A DNA stretch of 64,000 nucleotides from Nannocystaceae bacterium (GCA_019694555.1 JAIBBS010000010.1:1-64000), one strand, 5' to 3'. Shown: positions 32,813 to 44,172, counted from the first letter of the stretch. Notes: a model not told the origin generated them from the letters alone. Made by a program: numbers and translations.

Positions 32813-34054
32813 CTACTGACAGGTGACCTCGGGGTACTCCATCGTCACGGCCAGTCGCGCGGGCGCGTTGTCGAGGTAGGCGAGCTTGTACGCGATCGGC
32901 ACCCCGGGCGACTCGGCGGAGTAGTTGCCGCCGGCGGTGATGTACTCGAGCAGCTGCTCGATGCCGAGCACGGTCTTGACTGCACCGTCGCCGTCGCCAC
33001 CGAGCACGGTCGCGGTGATCTTCGAACCCGTCAGCGCATCCATGTCCGCGACGTCGACGTCGACGTCGAGCACGGTCGCGACCGCGGCATCGACCGCGGC
33101 GGTGACCTTCTCGAGCGACTCGTTGGTCTCGAGCCCGAACAGCACCCGGCGACCGTAGGAGATCGACTGCACGTACATCGGCGGGTTGCCCTCGCCCATG
33201 TAGATCGCCGCGTCGTCGACCGTGGTGCTGGCGTCGAACAGGCCCGAGGGCCGCAGCGGCGTGTCGAGATCGACGGTGTAGTAGGTCTGGGTGAAGTCGA
33301 ACAGGTACTTGTTCTCGAGCCCGGAGTCGCCCCACTGGAACAGCGAGTCGAGATCGATGACCCCGGTCCAGTCGACGCCGGCACCGACCGAGACGTCGAG
33401 CTGCGAGCTGCTCTTGATGGTTTCGATGTCGTAGCTGATCTGCGCCGGGGTCGCGCCGGTGGTGCCCTGCGCGAGGATCTGGTTGCGGATCTCGCGGAAG
33501 CTCGACAGCGACGGCTGCTCCATCATGCCCACCGGCGAGCCGCCGAGGTTCTCGAGCGAGACGCTGAAGATCGCAGGCGCACGCGACAGGCCCACCGGTG
33601 CGAGGAAGCCCGCCGCGACCTCGCCACCGCGCACGATCGAACCCGGCCACAGCGCCGGCGAGTTGGGTTGCAGCGCGATGAAGGTGTCGAAGTGGACGGT
33701 CTGCGCGAGGTAGCCCTCGGTGCAGGTCTGCTCGCCTTCTTGCCACATCGCACAGACGCCGGGGCACGCGATCGGGTGCTCGTCGGCGATGGGATCGATC
33801 GTCAGCTGACCGAGCCCGAGGATGTAGGCGTCGAGCGCGTCGGCATCGCCGGCGGGTTGATCCTCGCCGTCGTCGCTGCTGCCGCCGGGCTCGGGGTCGC
33901 CGGAGCTGCCCTCGTCGTCGTCGGGATCGGGCGAGGGCGTGGTGCCGCCGACGCTGCCGACATCGTCGCTGGCCTCGACCGGATTGTTGGCGGTGGCGCA
34001 GCCGCCGGCGGCGGCGAGCAGAGACGCCAACGAGACGATGATGCGTGCGGACAT
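32813..34054 (-). CDS. CDC-like pore-forming lipoprotein, short component
   Basis: 413 residues. Leader with a lipobox (AAAGGC, C19) and an acidic Pro/Ser/Gly/Asp stalk to about residue 70. The rest resembles the thiol-activated (cholesterol-dependent) cytolysin core: FIALQPNSPALWPGS (residues 125-139), the FDFTQTYYTVDLDTP segment, PPMYVQS leading into the family signature YGRRVLF (residues 300-306), and SKITATVLGGD. The protein ends near TMEYPEVTC, where classical toxins begin domain 4, so the membrane-recognition domain and its undecapeptide are absent. Second gene of a pair; the long component lies 62 bp upstream. ATG 34054 fits the signal peptide. Confidence 0.88.
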   Translation of the reverse strand: MSARIIVSLASLLAAAGGCATANNPVEASDDVGSVGGTTPSPDPDDDEGSSGDPEPGGSSDDGEDQPAGDADALDAYILGLGQLTIDPIADEHPIACPGVCAMWQEGEQTCTEGYLAQTVHFDTFIALQPNSPALWPGSIVRGGEVAAGFLAPVGLSRAPAIFSVSLENLGGSPVGMMEQPSLSSFREIRNQILAQGTTGATPAQISYDIETIKSSSQLDVSVGAGVDWTGVIDLDSLFQWGDSGLENKYLFDFTQTYYTVDLDTPLRPSGLFDASTTVDDAAIYMGEGNPPMYVQSISYGRRVLFGLETNESLEKVTAAVDAAVATVLDVDVDVADMDALTGSKITATVLGGDGDGAVKTVLGIEQLLEYITAGGNYSAESPGVPIAYKLAYLDNAPARLAVTMEYPEVTCQ

Positions 34055-34116
34055 GATTGCGATTCCTCGGGTCTGATTGCTCGGGTCAGGGATCCACGGC
34101 GCCGGTTGCCGGCACC

Positions 34117-35793
34117 TCAGTCGATGGCGATGCGAATGGTGGCGACGACGGTGCCGTCCTGCGCGAACTCGAGGCTGTGATCGCCGGCCCAGCCCTGGTC
34201 GAGCGGGATGGGCCCCAGCGCGGCGAGGCCATACTCGTCGTCGCCGCAGAAGCCCCAGCACGAATCGTTCTCGCGCAGATCACCCTTGAAGCACAGCATC
34301 GGCAGCGCGCCCTCGGGCGGCACCGCGACGTCGTAGACCGTCGCGGGGATGGGATTGCTGGGTACCCACAATCCGTAGACCTCCTGCGCGGCGTCGTCGT
34401 TGCGATCGAAGACGATGTTCCACGCGGCGTCGGCGCGGCAGGGGTCGGGGTCGCCGGCCGGCGCCACGCGGAACATCAAATTGCCGTACAGCTGGATGCC
34501 GGTACCATCGTTGCCGCCGAGATCCTCGATCTGCGCCAGCGTGCCGGTCACGTCGATGGCACTGTCGTAGCACTGGCGCTCGGAGTACTCGGTCGTGAAC
34601 GCCAGCTCGACACCGGAGCTGTCGAGGTACGCGAGCTTGTAGGCGATCGGTGCGCCGGGCGAGTCCTTGCTGAAGTCGCCGCCGGCGAGCAGGTACTCGA
34701 CCAGCCCGTCGAATCCGGTCACGCTCTTGACCGCATCGGCACCGGCGCCACCGAGCACCAGCGCGGTGATGCTGCTCTGCTCGAGCACGTCGCGATGCTC
34801 CACGTCGACCTCGACGCTGCCGCCGGCCAGCAATGCGTCGAAGCTGGCGTCGAGCGCGAAGCGGACCTCCTCCTCGGTGCGCGAGCTCTCGAGCGCGAAC
34901 AACACGCGGCGACCGTAGGTCACCGATTGCACGTACATCGGCGGGTAGTCGGGACCCGCGAAGAGCTCGAGCTGCTCGACCGTCACGTCGTCGGTGAAGA
35001 ACTGCGACGGCAGCCCGGGCGTGTCGACGTCGATGGTGTAGTAGGCCTGCGTGAAGTCGACCAGGATCTTGGTCGACTGTTGCTTGTCGGTGAAGTCGAA
35101 CATCGTCGAGAACGAACCGCTGAACCAGTCCAGCGAGCCGCCCACGGACACCGCGACCTGTGACTCCGAGAACACGCGATCGATCTCGAAGGCGATCTGC
35201 GCCGGCACGCTGCCGCTGGTGCCCTGTGCGAGGATGCGGTTGCGCTCGTCGCGGAAGGCCGACAACGACGGCTGCATCATGGTCCCGACCCGACTGCCGC
35301 CGAGGTTGTCGAGCGAGACCGAGAACGTCATCGGCGCTCGACCCACGCCGATGGGCGTGAGGATGCCGCGCTGCGCGTCGTCGCCACGCACGACGTTGCC
35401 CGGCCACAGCGTGGCCGAGTTGGGCTGGAACGCCACGAACTCGTGCGCATGGCTGGTCTCGTCGTAGTCGACGTAGACGCAGTACTCGTCGCCCTCGGGG
35501 CCGTCGACGGGGCAGTCGAGCCCGACGCAGTCGTGTTCGGTCTTGGGTTGGTAAGGCGCGATCTCGAGGTGACCCAGGCCGAACACGAACTCGGACACTT
35601 CGTCGAGCTCGCCGGTGCTGCTCTCGTCGCCCGCGCCGTCGTCGCTGGAGCTGCTGCTGGCGTCGTCCTCGCCCGCGCTGCCGACACTGCCGGCCTGGGC
35701 GAAGTTCCGCGACGGCGGTTCGACGGTGCAGGCGGCGGGCGCCAGCGCAAGGGCGGTGACGAGGATCCGCGACGCCGTGGGCTCGTGCTTCAC
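34117..35793 (-). CDS. CDC-like pore-forming lipoprotein, long component
   Basis: 558 residues. Lipobox ending at C22, a Ser/Asp/Gly stalk to about residue 64, then a cytolysin core parallel to the short paralogue: FVAFQPNSATLWPGN (119-133), FTQAYYTIDVDTP (247-259), PPMYVQS-VT-YGRRVLF (YGR at 293-295) and SSITALVLGGA (340-350). Unlike the short one it continues past TEYSERQC with about 150 more residues ending in a domain with CWGFCGDD (512-519), in place of domain 4. No classical undecapeptide. The GTG start at 35793 is set by the ribosome site GAGGGAG a few bases upstream. First gene of the pair; divergent from the protease gene. Confidence 0.9.
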   Translation of the reverse strand: MKHEPTASRILVTALALAPAACTVEPPSRNFAQAGSVGSAGEDDASSSSSDDGAGDESSTGELDEVSEFVFGLGHLEIAPYQPKTEHDCVGLDCPVDGPEGDEYCVYVDYDETSHAHEFVAFQPNSATLWPGNVVRGDDAQRGILTPIGVGRAPMTFSVSLDNLGGSRVGTMMQPSLSAFRDERNRILAQGTSGSVPAQIAFEIDRVFSESQVAVSVGGSLDWFSGSFSTMFDFTDKQQSTKILVDFTQAYYTIDVDTPGLPSQFFTDDVTVEQLELFAGPDYPPMYVQSVTYGRRVLFALESSRTEEEVRFALDASFDALLAGGSVEVDVEHRDVLEQSSITALVLGGAGADAVKSVTGFDGLVEYLLAGGDFSKDSPGAPIAYKLAYLDSSGVELAFTTEYSERQCYDSAIDVTGTLAQIEDLGGNDGTGIQLYGNLMFRVAPAGDPDPCRADAAWNIVFDRNDDAAQEVYGLWVPSNPIPATVYDVAVPPEGALPMLCFKGDLRENDSCWGFCGDDEYGLAALGPIPLDQGWAGDHSLEFAQDGTVVATIRIAID

Positions 35794-35797
35794 GTCT

Positions 35798-35893
35798 CCC
35801 TCGATGCCCCCGCCGCAGGCCGGTTCATGGGGCGAACGCGATTGCACCGGCAGCGATCGCGAATGAACCGCGCGCCGCCGCCGGCATCGAGGG
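35798..35893. promoter_or_regulatory. Nested inverted repeats between toxin and protease genes
   Basis: The 106-bp divergent gap holds two perfect inverted repeats with one common axis at 35845.5. The outer arms are 11 bp (35798-35808 and 35883-35893, CCCTCGATGCC and its complement); they contain the GAGGG ribosome sites of both genes. The inner arms are 8 bp (35821-35828 CGGTTCAT and 35863-35870 ATGAACCG). This suggests a symmetric operator or paired elements serving both directions. Confidence 0.6.
35889..35893 (+). promoter_or_regulatory. Ribosome binding site of the protease gene
   Basis: GAGGG six bases before ATG 35900 fixes the start of the metzincin lipoprotein. Its mirror copy on the other strand (35798-35802) serves the GTG of the long toxin component four bases from the codon. 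Confidence 0.75.
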
Positions 35894-35899
35894 CGATCG

Positions 35900-37543
35900 A
35901 TGTCCCGCAGCCTGCTCCGCCGCCTCGTGTCGTCCTTGCTCTGCTCGCTCGCGCTCGCCTGCGATCCCGCGGCCAACGATCGCCGCCTGGCGCCGGGCGC
36001 CGCCGATCCAGCCGACCTCGAGCCGGTCGACAGCGAGAAGCTCGACGGTCCGCTCGCGCGCTTCGATCGCAACCTGCTGCTCGACGACGGCTCGTTCACC
36101 GACGTCGGTGCGCTCGATGCCGACGCGGTGCAGGCGTTCCTCGAACAGACGCCGTACGGCCGCCGCAGCTTCCTCGCCGACGAGCTGGTCGACGGCGTGC
36201 CGTTCTCGCAGGTGCTGGTCGAGACCTCGGCGGCGTACGAGCTCAATCCGTTGCTGCTGCTGGTGCGCCTGCAGGTCGAGCACTCGCTCATCTCGAAGTC
36301 GACGCGCCCGGGCGACGAGGTCGTCGACTTCGCGCTGGGTTGTGGCTGCCCCGACACGAGCCGCTGCGACCCCGCGCGCGCGGGCCTCGCGACGCAGCTC
36401 GACTGCGGCGCCGCGACCCTGCGCACCCACTTCGACGGCTCGCTCGACGGCAGCGGTGCGTGGCGCCGCGGCAGCCCCAAGCGCACGCAGGATCGCATCA
36501 CCGTCACGCCCGGCAGTCACGCGACCGCGTCGCTGTACGCGTACACGCCGTGGGTGCTCGAGAACACCGGCGGCAATTGGCTGGTGTGGAACGTGACGCG
36601 CAAGTACGTCTCGTCGCTGGTCGAGCGCGGGCTGTGGCACGCCGACGGCGGTGGCGACGATGGCGATCCCATGGTGCAGCCGGGATCGTGCGCGGGCCAC
36701 TGCGGCTCGGGCAGCGCGGTGCCGCAGGGTGACGGCAACTCGTGCTTCTGCGACGACGCATGTGTCGCCAACGGCGATTGTTGCGACGACCGTGCCGCGC
36801 AATGCGACGGCGGCGGCGGCGAGGTGTGCAGCTTCGAGGCCGATCCCGGCACCGCGGCGCGGGTGCACGTGGTCTACCTCGTGCCCAGCGATCGCGAGGT
36901 CCGCGAGGACTACCGCGCGTCGCTGGTGAAGGCCACGCGGGATCTGCAGCTGTGGTACGCGAGTCAGATGCCCGACGGCAGCACCTTCAGCGTGCACGAA
37001 GACGTCGTCGACGTGCTGCACACCGATCATCCCGCGTCGTGGTACTCGACCCACGCCAACGGCGACAGCGAGCTGTGGTTCTGGAACAACGTGCTCGCCG
37101 ACGGCTTCCCGCTCACCGGCGCCGACTTCAACCAGGAGTTCGACGTGTGGGCGTTCTACATCGACGCCGACGGCGCGTGCGGCCAGATCGCCGGCTCGGG
37201 CACCTCGGGCGTCTCGGTGATGCCGGCCAACGATCTGCGCGGCCTGGTCGGCGAGGGCAACATTCCGCCGTGCCCGCAGGACGCGCCCGACAACGGCGGC
37301 CGCTGTCGCTGGGTCGGCGGCTTGGGCCACGAGCTCGGCCACGCCTTCGGTCGCCCGCATCCCGACGGCTGCGACGCACCGGTCTCGGGCGTGCAATGCG
37401 ACACCTCGGCGTTGCTGTGGCTCGGCTATGCCAGCTATCCCGATGCGCACCTGACCGCGGCGGATCGCAGCGCGCTCGGGGGCAGTCGGTTCTTCGAGAC
37501 GATCGATCTGCCGAGCTGCTCGATCGACTGCAGCGTGCCGTGA
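35900..37543 (+). CDS. Lipoprotein with lysozyme-like, somatomedin-B-like and metzincin domains
   Basis: 547 residues, lipobox LALAC21. Residues about 70-250 look like a lysozyme/glucosaminidase-type murein hydrolase: YELNPLLLLVRLQVEHSL with a candidate Glu, GCGCPDTS, and a YAYTPWV segment. Residues about 262-304 carry eight cysteines in the somatomedin-B spacing (CAGHC, CFC, DAC, DCC, QC). The C-terminal part is a zinc protease: HELGHAFGRPH with H477, E478, H481, H487, and G484 (HExxHxxGxxH). The usual Met-turn position reads LLWLGYAS, without Met. Divergent from the two toxin genes with a shared symmetric gap, so it may process the toxins or act on prey. Domain 1 is the least certain. Confidence 0.88.
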   Translation: MSRSLLRRLVSSLLCSLALACDPAANDRRLAPGAADPADLEPVDSEKLDGPLARFDRNLLLDDGSFTDVGALDADAVQAFLEQTPYGRRSFLADELVDGVPFSQVLVETSAAYELNPLLLLVRLQVEHSLISKSTRPGDEVVDFALGCGCPDTSRCDPARAGLATQLDCGAATLRTHFDGSLDGSGAWRRGSPKRTQDRITVTPGSHATASLYAYTPWVLENTGGNWLVWNVTRKYVSSLVERGLWHADGGGDDGDPMVQPGSCAGHCGSGSAVPQGDGNSCFCDDACVANGDCCDDRAAQCDGGGGEVCSFEADPGTAARVHVVYLVPSDREVREDYRASLVKATRDLQLWYASQMPDGSTFSVHEDVVDVLHTDHPASWYSTHANGDSELWFWNNVLADGFPLTGADFNQEFDVWAFYIDADGACGQIAGSGTSGVSVMPANDLRGLVGEGNIPPCPQDAPDNGGRCRWVGGLGHELGHAFGRPHPDGCDAPVSGVQCDTSALLWLGYASYPDAHLTAADRSALGGSRFFETIDLPSCSIDCSVP

Positions 37544-37546
37544 CCG

Positions 37547-40621
<3,075 letters not shown>

Positions 40622-40652
40622 TCGCGCGGCCGCAGCGCGCCCGCGCGCCCCT

Positions 40653-42443
40653 TCACGGCGCGACGTCGAGGTGTCGCAACAACGCCCGGACCTTGTCCAC
40701 GGGGATGCACACCGCTACGCCCTCACCAAAGCGCCGCGTCGTCACGCCGACGACGCGCCCGTCGGCGTCGAGCACCGGTCCGCCGGAGTTGCCCGGAAAC
40801 GTCGGCATCGACAGCTGCACGGTCGACTCGATCTTGCGCACCTCGCCGAGCGTCGGGCTCAGGCTCGCAGTCGTGCCCTCGAGCAGCTGGCGTCCCGCTG
40901 GGAACCCCAGCCCCATCACCGGGTCGAGTGGCTGCAATGACTGCTCGGGTGGTGCCAACGCAGGGATCGACGCGGCCTCGAATCGACCGCCCAGCTGCAA
41001 CAGCGCGAGGTCGGTGTGGTCGGTCGCGACCAGCTGGACCTCGTCGCCCTCGAAGTCGACTCCGACCAGGTGCTGCGGCGGAAAACCCAGCACGCGCAGG
41101 TTGCCGAGCCCGTCGGAGTTGAACCCGCGATCGAACGCGAGCGCGCCGTCGCGGATGACCTCGCTGCCCGCGGGCCATGCGGCCAATACGGATCGCACGT
41201 GGACCTTGTCGGCACCGAAGGCCGCGCGCGCGCGCGCCAACGCGGCGGCGTATTCGGGCTCGCCCAGCCACGGCTCGGCGACATGGCGGTTGGTGATCGC
41301 CAAGCCGGCGGACGAGATCACGAACCCGCTCCCAAAGCTGTCGCCCTCGAAGAACGGGTGTGCGGCGTCGTGGACACCGTCGACCTCGATGCGGAACCTA
41401 CTGTAGACCAGCAACACCGCGGGGCCGTGCGCGCGCGACAGCTGTTGGAAGCGCTCGGTGATCGAGGGCATTTCGGCAGCCGCGCGCTCGTCGTCGCGGC
41501 GCTCGAGGTCGGCGGCGATCTGCTCGGTGTGTGCGCGGTTGCTCCGCCACACGCTGTACGAGATTGCGCCGGCCACCGCGACCGCAACGAGCGCAGCGAC
41601 CACCGCCCAGCGCCCGGTGCGGCGAGCCATGCGGCTGGCCTGCGCCAACGCGGCGTCGGCGTGCGCGCGTGGATCGTCGACACCCTCGAGCGCCTCGACC
41701 ACGAGCTTTGGACCGCCCGCGCCGAGCTCGATGATGTCACCCTCGCGCAGGACCCCGGGCGCGCCGAGCTTCACACCGTTGAGCAACGTGCCGCCGCTGC
41801 TGCCGGCATCCTCGAGGACGAAACAACGCCCGCCGTAGCGGATCCTCGCGTGCCGCTTGGAGACCTCGCGATCGCCGTGCGGATCGAAGCGCAGGTCGCA
41901 ATCGCGATCGCGACCGAGCAACACCAGCGGCTTGTCGACGAAGCGGCGCCGATCGGGTTCGTCGACGCCGCTGCGCGCCAGCGTGAACGCATACAGCGAC
42001 TGCGGCCCGGCGCCGACGAACGTCGACGAGCGCAGCGAGAACACCATCGTGGGTCCGTGCTCGCCCAGCCCGATGACATCGCCCGACGACAGCACCGGGC
42101 GCGCGCCGGATTTGATGCGCTCGCGGTTGAGGTGAGTGCCGCCGCTGCTGCTGTCTTCGACCACCCACAGGCCGCTGGCTGTGCGCCGAATCGCGCAGTG
42201 CAGGGCCGACACCGCCCGCTCCTGTGCGGGCACGACGATGGTCGCGTCGGTGCGCCGCCCGATCGTGGTGTTGGCGACGAGCTCGAAGTCCGTGCCCGCG
42301 AGCAGGCCGTCGATGAACGTCACGACTGCGCGCGTCGACTCCGCCTCAGCGCCCAGATGCGTGGAGGGGATGCTGCCGCGGGTGGTCGGCCCGGCCGCGA
42401 CCGCCCCCACTCGCGCCGTCGGCGCTTTCTGGGTCTCGCTCAT
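40653..42443 (-). CDS. Double-FHA membrane HtrA-like serine protease
   Basis: 596 residues. Two forkhead-associated domains (about 42-135 and 155-250; the second has GRDRDCDLRF, RHARI and NGVKL) bind phosphothreonine. A membrane span lies at about 279-298, then a trypsin/HtrA-like protease with the triad H387 (ITNRHVAE), D478 (TDHTDLALL) and S553 (PGNSGGPV). No PDZ domain. FHA domains face the cytoplasm and the protease the periplasm, so it can couple kinase signals to periplasmic proteolysis (inference). It lies 54 bp downstream of an ECF sigma gene on the same strand, and 31 bp upstream of the kinase gene 37547-40621 on the same strand. Confidence 0.92.
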   Translation of the reverse strand: MSETQKAPTARVGAVAAGPTTRGSIPSTHLGAEAESTRAVVTFIDGLLAGTDFELVANTTIGRRTDATIVVPAQERAVSALHCAIRRTASGLWVVEDSSSGGTHLNRERIKSGARPVLSSGDVIGLGEHGPTMVFSLRSSTFVGAGPQSLYAFTLARSGVDEPDRRRFVDKPLVLLGRDRDCDLRFDPHGDREVSKRHARIRYGGRCFVLEDAGSSGGTLLNGVKLGAPGVLREGDIIELGAGGPKLVVEALEGVDDPRAHADAALAQASRMARRTGRWAVVAALVAVAVAGAISYSVWRSNRAHTEQIAADLERRDDERAAAEMPSITERFQQLSRAHGPAVLLVYSRFRIEVDGVHDAAHPFFEGDSFGSGFVISSAGLAITNRHVAEPWLGEPEYAAALARARAAFGADKVHVRSVLAAWPAGSEVIRDGALAFDRGFNSDGLGNLRVLGFPPQHLVGVDFEGDEVQLVATDHTDLALLQLGGRFEAASIPALAPPEQSLQPLDPVMGLGFPAGRQLLEGTTASLSPTLGEVRKIESTVQLSMPTFPGNSGGPVLDADGRVVGVTTRRFGEGVAVCIPVDKVRALLRHLDVAP

Positions 42444-42497
42444 GCCCTCGGGGGGCAGTGACGCGGGCGGCCGATTCCATTCGCACGACCGGACGCG

Positions 42498-43130
42498 TCA
42501 GCGGCGGACCGCCGCGCGGAGGCTCGCGGCCCACTGGTCGAGGTCCGCCAGGGTGGACTCGAGCACGACGCCGCTGCTGGCGATGATCTCGAGCTGCTTG
42601 CGCAACGCGACCTTGGCGCGGTGCAGCCGCGATCGCAGCGCCGCCTCGGTGATCTCGAGCACCGTCGCCAGCTCGGGACCGGACAGGCCTTCCCAGTGGT
42701 AGAGCTCGAGCGCGATCTGGTACTCGAGCGGGAGTGCACGCAGGGCCTCGAGCAGCAGCCGCTGCTCGTCCTTGTGCACGACCACGCTGCTCGGCCCCGG
42801 CGCGAGATCGACGGCGCTCAACTGCTCCGGGTCGAACGGCTCGCCCGCACGACGTTGCTTGCGGAAGTGGTACAGCAGCACGTTGCGCGCGGTCGCGAAC
42901 ACGAACGTGCGAAAGCTGGCCTCGCGGCGGAACTTGTCCCGCCCCTGCACGCAGGCCAAGAACGTGTCCTGCACGACGTCCTCGACCCCACCGCCGCGCA
43001 GCTTGTTGGCGAGGAAGCGGTAGACCGCGTCGAAGTGCCGATCGATGAGTTCCTTGGCCGCACGCTTGTCCCCGAGAGCCCAAGCATCCAAGAGCTCGAA
43101 ATCGGAGCGCACCCGCCACGACGCTAGCAT
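42498..43130 (-). CDS. ECF-type sigma factor
   Basis: 210 residues from ATG 43130. Region 2: IDRHFDAVYRFLANKL and FRTFVFATARNVLLYHF; region 4: LEYQIALELYHWEGLSGPEL with the helix-turn-helix LEITEAALRSRLHRAKVAL. It belongs to the same kind of ECF factor as those at 29334 and 57857. The open frame to 43331 overlaps the 3' end of the glycosylase gene and is rejected. Next gene downstream (54 bp) is the FHA protease, which may be a target or a regulator. Confidence 0.92.
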   Translation of the reverse strand: MLASWRVRSDFELLDAWALGDKRAAKELIDRHFDAVYRFLANKLRGGGVEDVVQDTFLACVQGRDKFRREASFRTFVFATARNVLLYHFRKQRRAGEPFDPEQLSAVDLAPGPSSVVVHKDEQRLLLEALRALPLEYQIALELYHWEGLSGPELATVLEITEAALRSRLHRAKVALRKQLEIIASSGVVLESTLADLDQWAASLRAAVRR

Positions 43131-43260
43131 GGCGCTGCCGCAGCAGCAACGTGCGGTCCCGCGAGCGCACGACCTCGAGCGCGCCACCGGTGCGCGGGTT
43201 CCCCCCCCCGCAAGCGACCTCACACGAGCAGCAGCAGCAGCGGAGCGAGACCGCGTCGGA

Positions 43261-44172
43261 TCATCCGCGCATGGTAGCGCATGCGAGGCTCTGCCCGCGC
43301 GAGGTCGCAGCGCTGGCCGAGCGCGCGGCACCGGCCTTCACGTAGAAGCTCCAGTAGCCGATCATCGCACCGTAGCGCCGCGCAATCGCGGCCTCGTCGA
43401 TCGCCTTGCCGTACACCAGCCTCGCGTCGCGGGCGAACATCGCGAGCGACGGCACCTCGTCCATCCGCCCCAGCCCGCGCAGCAGGATCGCGCAGGCCGA
43501 GAACGGCCCCACACCACGGATCCGGAGCAGGGCCGCCCGCGCCTCGGCATACGGTGCCTCGCGCAGCGCGGCCTCGCCGATCGCCGCGACACCGCGCACG
43601 ACGTTCGCGATCGCGGCGCCCTTGCTGGCATGGCCGATGGCGCTCGCGATCGCGTCGCCGTCCAGATCCGCCACGTTCGCGAGCGACGGCATCGCGCGCA
43701 GCGTGTGGCCGTCGACCTCGACCGGTGTCCCGAACCGCCGGAGAAACGCGCGCTTCATCCGCGCCGCGCCGGCGATCGGCGTGCGCTGCATCATCACGCA
43801 GTAGACGCTGATCTCCGCGAGCGAGAGGAACCGGACCTGGTGGAGGCCATGCAGCAGCGCGATCAAGCGCTGGAACGGCACGTCGCCCTCTGCCCGGCGG
43901 TACAGCGCCGCGACGTCGTCGTCGGCACCGATCCAACGCGCGGCGGCCTCGACCGCTGCGGGCAGATCCGCCGCGCGCGGCGTCTCGACGGCGACGCCGT
44001 CCGCGGTGCGCCGCACCGTGATCGGTGCCGCGCGCTCCCCCAGCGTCACGGCCACGGTCACCGCGTCCCGCCCGAGCAGAGACTCGCCCTGGCAGGGCGG
44101 GAACCGGCGGATGAACGTCACCGTCTGATCGAACGAGAACGGCTGCGAGGTCGGAAGCGGCGCGGTCGGCAT
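43261..44172 (-). CDS. AlkA-like DNA-3-methyladenine glycosylase family protein
   Basis: 303 residues with an AlkA_N-like first part (FSFDQTVTFIRRFPPCQGE) and a helix-hairpin-helix GPD domain: LLRIRGVGPFSACAILLRGLG at about 215-235. Family members remove alkylated bases from DNA. The expected catalytic Asp a few residues after the conserved Pro (motif like PxxD) is not seen; here it reads EVPSLAMFA, although D238 stands earlier. So activity is uncertain. An 11-bp-spaced direct repeat lies about 24 bp upstream. The start ATG 44172 is preferred over a longer frame. Confidence 0.8.
   Translation of the reverse strand: MPTAPLPTSQPFSFDQTVTFIRRFPPCQGESLLGRDAVTVAVTLGERAAPITVRRTADGVAVETPRAADLPAAVEAAARWIGADDDVAALYRRAEGDVPFQRLIALLHGLHQVRFLSLAEISVYCVMMQRTPIAGAARMKRAFLRRFGTPVEVDGHTLRAMPSLANVADLDGDAIASAIGHASKGAAIANVVRGVAAIGEAALREAPYAEARAALLRIRGVGPFSACAILLRGLGRMDEVPSLAMFARDARLVYGKAIDEAAIARRYGAMIGYWSFYVKAGAARSASAATSRGQSLACATMRG

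Noticed and set aside
35829-35846. Sigma-54-like element in the toxin/protease gap
   Set aside because: TGGGG and TTGCA are present, but the GG to GC distance is off by one base.
43131-43260. C9 run and AGC run before the ECF gene as regulatory or slippage site
   Set aside because: It lies outside coding sequence and no symmetric or conserved element surrounds it.
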